Positions 62,786 through 64,000 of a DNA stretch of 64,000 bases are shown piece after piece (the first letter of the stretch is position 1; each line of letters opens with the position of its first letter). The DNA is from Allobacillus halotolerans (GTDB lineage Bacteria; Bacillota; Bacilli; Bacillales; Alkalibacillaceae). Position numbers and translations under genes: made by a program. The stretch is taken from the NCBI RefSeq assembly GCF_018967645.1, contig NZ_JAHLZF010000006.1:78506-142505 (forward strand), read 5' to 3'. The notes under the pieces are model-generated. The model searched no databases. It had not been told where the DNA came from and was given only the letters and a program-made list of their open reading frames with translations.

Positions 62786-62950
62786 TCATTTGACTATATC
62801 ATCTATTAAACTAACATCATTATCTCTTACTTCGCCATTCTCTTTAGCTTCTTCATATTCTTCTTCGCTATTAAAGAAATGCACTTGTGGAGTATCAATA
62901 TATTGTTCTAAGCGTCTTTCTATCTTTGCCAATCTGTTTATTATACTCAT
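62786..62950 (-). CDS. 54-residue phage-like small protein
   Basis: The ATG overlaps the stop of the upstream gene (ATGA, 62947-62950), so translation is coupled. The product begins MSIINRLAKIERRLEQY, very like the start of the upstream protein (MSINSRIAKLERQIELL), and continues with an acidic tail. The two are short paralogues with a coiled-coil-like front. No known function; position in an integrated element suggests phage origin. Confidence 0.7.
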   Translation of the reverse strand: MSIINRLAKIERRLEQYIDTPQVHFFNSEEEYEEAKENGEVRDNDVSLIDDIVK

Positions 62951-63159
62951 TGGCTTACCTCCATTCCCTCTGCTACTTGATTTAATTTATATTCCAATTC
63001 ATCAGATATAGGAACGCCATTTTCAATGTGATCTATGATGAGTCTTAACTCAACCTCGCTCCATTCCTTGAATAATTCCGGCCAATCTATATCGCTCGCC
63101 TTACCGCCTAGTAACTCTATTTGTCTTTCTAACTTTGCAATTCTAGAGTTTATACTCAT
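62947..63159 (-). CDS. 70-residue phage-like small protein
   Basis: A 70-residue protein: coiled-coil-like start MSINSRIAKLERQIELLGG and a following helical domain (DWPELFKEWSEVELRLIIDHI). AAAGGATTGAAAT precedes the ATG. It follows the 72-residue gene by one base and overlaps the next gene, so all three are one transcript. Paralogue of the next protein at its start. Function unknown. Confidence 0.72.
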   Translation of the reverse strand: MSINSRIAKLERQIELLGGKASDIDWPELFKEWSEVELRLIIDHIENGVPISDELEYKLNQVAEGMEVSQ

Positions 63160-63160
63160 G

Positions 63161-63379
63161 TTATTTCAATCCTTTCTTTTTCAATTCACTTTCAATTTCC
63201 TCTAGTTTTTGCATAACGTCACCATCTTTATAAGCTCCTAGAAACACGTTAGAAAGGTAACCAATGGCGTTAGCTCTCTTAATAGGGTCAATGTCCTCAT
63301 CTTGTCTTAGAATGTTTATTTGCTCCTGCATAAGCCTTTTAACATCTTGTGGTTTATTTAATCGTCTTTCTTTAACCAT
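63161..63379 (-). CDS. 72-residue phage-like small protein
   Basis: A 72-residue helical protein starting MVKERRLNKPQDVKRLMQEQ and ending in a Glu/Lys coiled coil. I have the impression of similar proteins near terminase genes of Bacillus phages, but cannot verify it. The frame opens five codons upstream; GGAGG 8 bases before the ATG at 63379 sets the start. First gene of the coupled three-gene run. Confidence 0.72.
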   Translation of the reverse strand: MVKERRLNKPQDVKRLMQEQINILRQDEDIDPIKRANAIGYLSNVFLGAYKDGDVMQKLEEIESELKKKGLK

Positions 63380-63475
63380 AATACTCACCTCCATTAACCT
63401 ATAGGGGTATATCCCCTTCTCTTTCGTTGTATTAACGCTATTTATGATTGATTTAGTGCTACAAAAAGAATAGTT

Positions 63476-63721
63476 TTAAGCTGACTTTCTATTCAAATAT
63501 TGAATGTATTTTTCTGCTTTTTGTATGGCATATTCCAAAGATTTAGCTTTTATAATCTGCCTGTAACTGTATGGCTCTAATCTATCTTTTCTGTGTGTTT
63601 CTCTTACAACTAACCAGCCATCTTCTTGACGATCTATATAAACGATAGAAAAACGATTCAATGTTTTAAAATATAATTCGTTCGGTATTCCAACCATATA
63701 ACCTAGATTTGATGGTTTCAT
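63476..63721 (-). CDS. 81-residue protein of the integrated element
   Basis: An 81-residue alpha/beta protein (MKPSNLGYMVGIPNELYFKT, KDRLEPYSYRQIIKAKSLEYA in part). GGGGG precedes the ATG at 63721 by about 8 bases; the frame opens five codons earlier without a ribosome site. Separated by a 96-base gap from the coupled trio. No domain recognised. Upstream lies the iterated repeat cluster. Confidence 0.6.
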   Translation of the reverse strand: MKPSNLGYMVGIPNELYFKTLNRFSIVYIDRQEDGWLVVRETHRKDRLEPYSYRQIIKAKSLEYAIQKAEKYIQYLNRKSA

Positions 63722-63805
63722 TTTACATACCCCCAAAACCTTCCCCCACTTACCCCAATTCCCCTCAAACGCTTATGTGACAACGGTTAGAACGGGAATA
63801 AGGGT

Positions 63806-63850
63806 TTCCCTCACTCTTCCTCACTTCCCTCACTTCGTTTTATGAGGGAA
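63806..63850. repeat. Short iterated repeats, possible iterons or operators
   Basis: TTCCCTCACT occurs at 63806-63815 and 63825-63834, with TTCCTCACT between (63817-63825), and an inverted TGAGGGAA at 63843-63850. Spacing of 9-11 bp puts them on one helix face. A hairpin CAGGTGG.../CCACC..CACCTG follows (63851-63881). Confidence 0.6.
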
Positions 63851-64000
63851 CAGGTGGCTAGTTTTAACCACCTATCACCTGTTAGATTAATCACTTACTC
63901 TTTCACTCCAAAAAGCTTGTTGTTGAATCGGTTACACTTGGTTGGACAGATTTTATAAGGTCAATTAAACTTAATCTAATAAATATGAGGAGAATTAATA

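Overview
The window is about 64 kb of low-G+C Bacillota chromosome. Gene content, order and family types match the Bacillaceae, closest in flavour to halotolerant genera such as Halobacillus, Alkalibacillus or Pontibacillus. Strong AGGAGG ribosome sites, GTG/TTG starts, RNase J1, RpoY, KtrC/KtrD, a Spo0E-like phosphatase, a YjcZ-type spore peptide and very acidic lipoproteins support this. Most of the window is core chromosome; the last 1.4 kb looks like the edge of an integrated element.

Layout. 0-15.6 kb: a relative of the Bacillus subtilis ykz-yku neighbourhood: deformylase (cut by the window edge), rpoY-rnjA, ktrC, a heterodimeric ABC exporter, a MscS channel, dapL-dapH-darB, fadH (with a FadR-like box), a Tat-exported phosphoesterase, a Sco1 protein and patA. 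dapH, patA and dapL are the three dedicated enzymes of the acetylase branch of diaminopimelate/lysine synthesis. 15.6-31 kb: a Spo0E-like peptide, signal peptidase I, a cluster of tiny genes (DUF1659, DUF2922, YvrJ), a zinc-ribbon membrane protein paired with an anchored S1C protease, ktrD, a chemoreceptor, a penicillin-acylase-like hydrolase, a glutathione peroxidase, and thiT under a TPP riboswitch. 31-47.5 kb: amino-acid and compatible-solute metabolism (Cys/Met PLP enzyme, ectoine hydrolase with a PucR activator), a CAP-domain lipoprotein, peptidase, YceI with a divergent HxlR regulator, AGCS and AbgT transporters, DUF421 and a YcsI hydro-lyase.

47.6-51 kb: a small apparent regulon. A Crp/Fnr-type regulator sits beside a Cu(A)-motif lipoprotein, a hemerythrin protein and a RIC/ScdA-like protein whose di-iron ligands are mostly lost; Crp-like palindromes lie in front of the two transcription units. 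This is the best candidate here for a little-described system. 51-62 kb: CBS protein, seven-iron ferredoxin, a second CAP protein, a five-gene peptide/glutathione-type ABC importer and a second chemoreceptor. Both chemoreceptors have sigma-D-like promoters.

62.5-64 kb: a 42-bp 3' fragment of a tRNA-Val(GAC), broken at the anticodon loop, followed by several tiny phage-like genes and a cluster of short iterated repeats. This looks like an attachment site and the start of an integrative element that continues beyond the window.

Three non-coding repeat arrays stand out: 52-bp tandem units near 36.6 kb, similar 52-54-bp units near 47.4 kb, and a precisely 21-bp-phased motif near 43.3 kb. All assignments are from reading the sequence; no database search was run.
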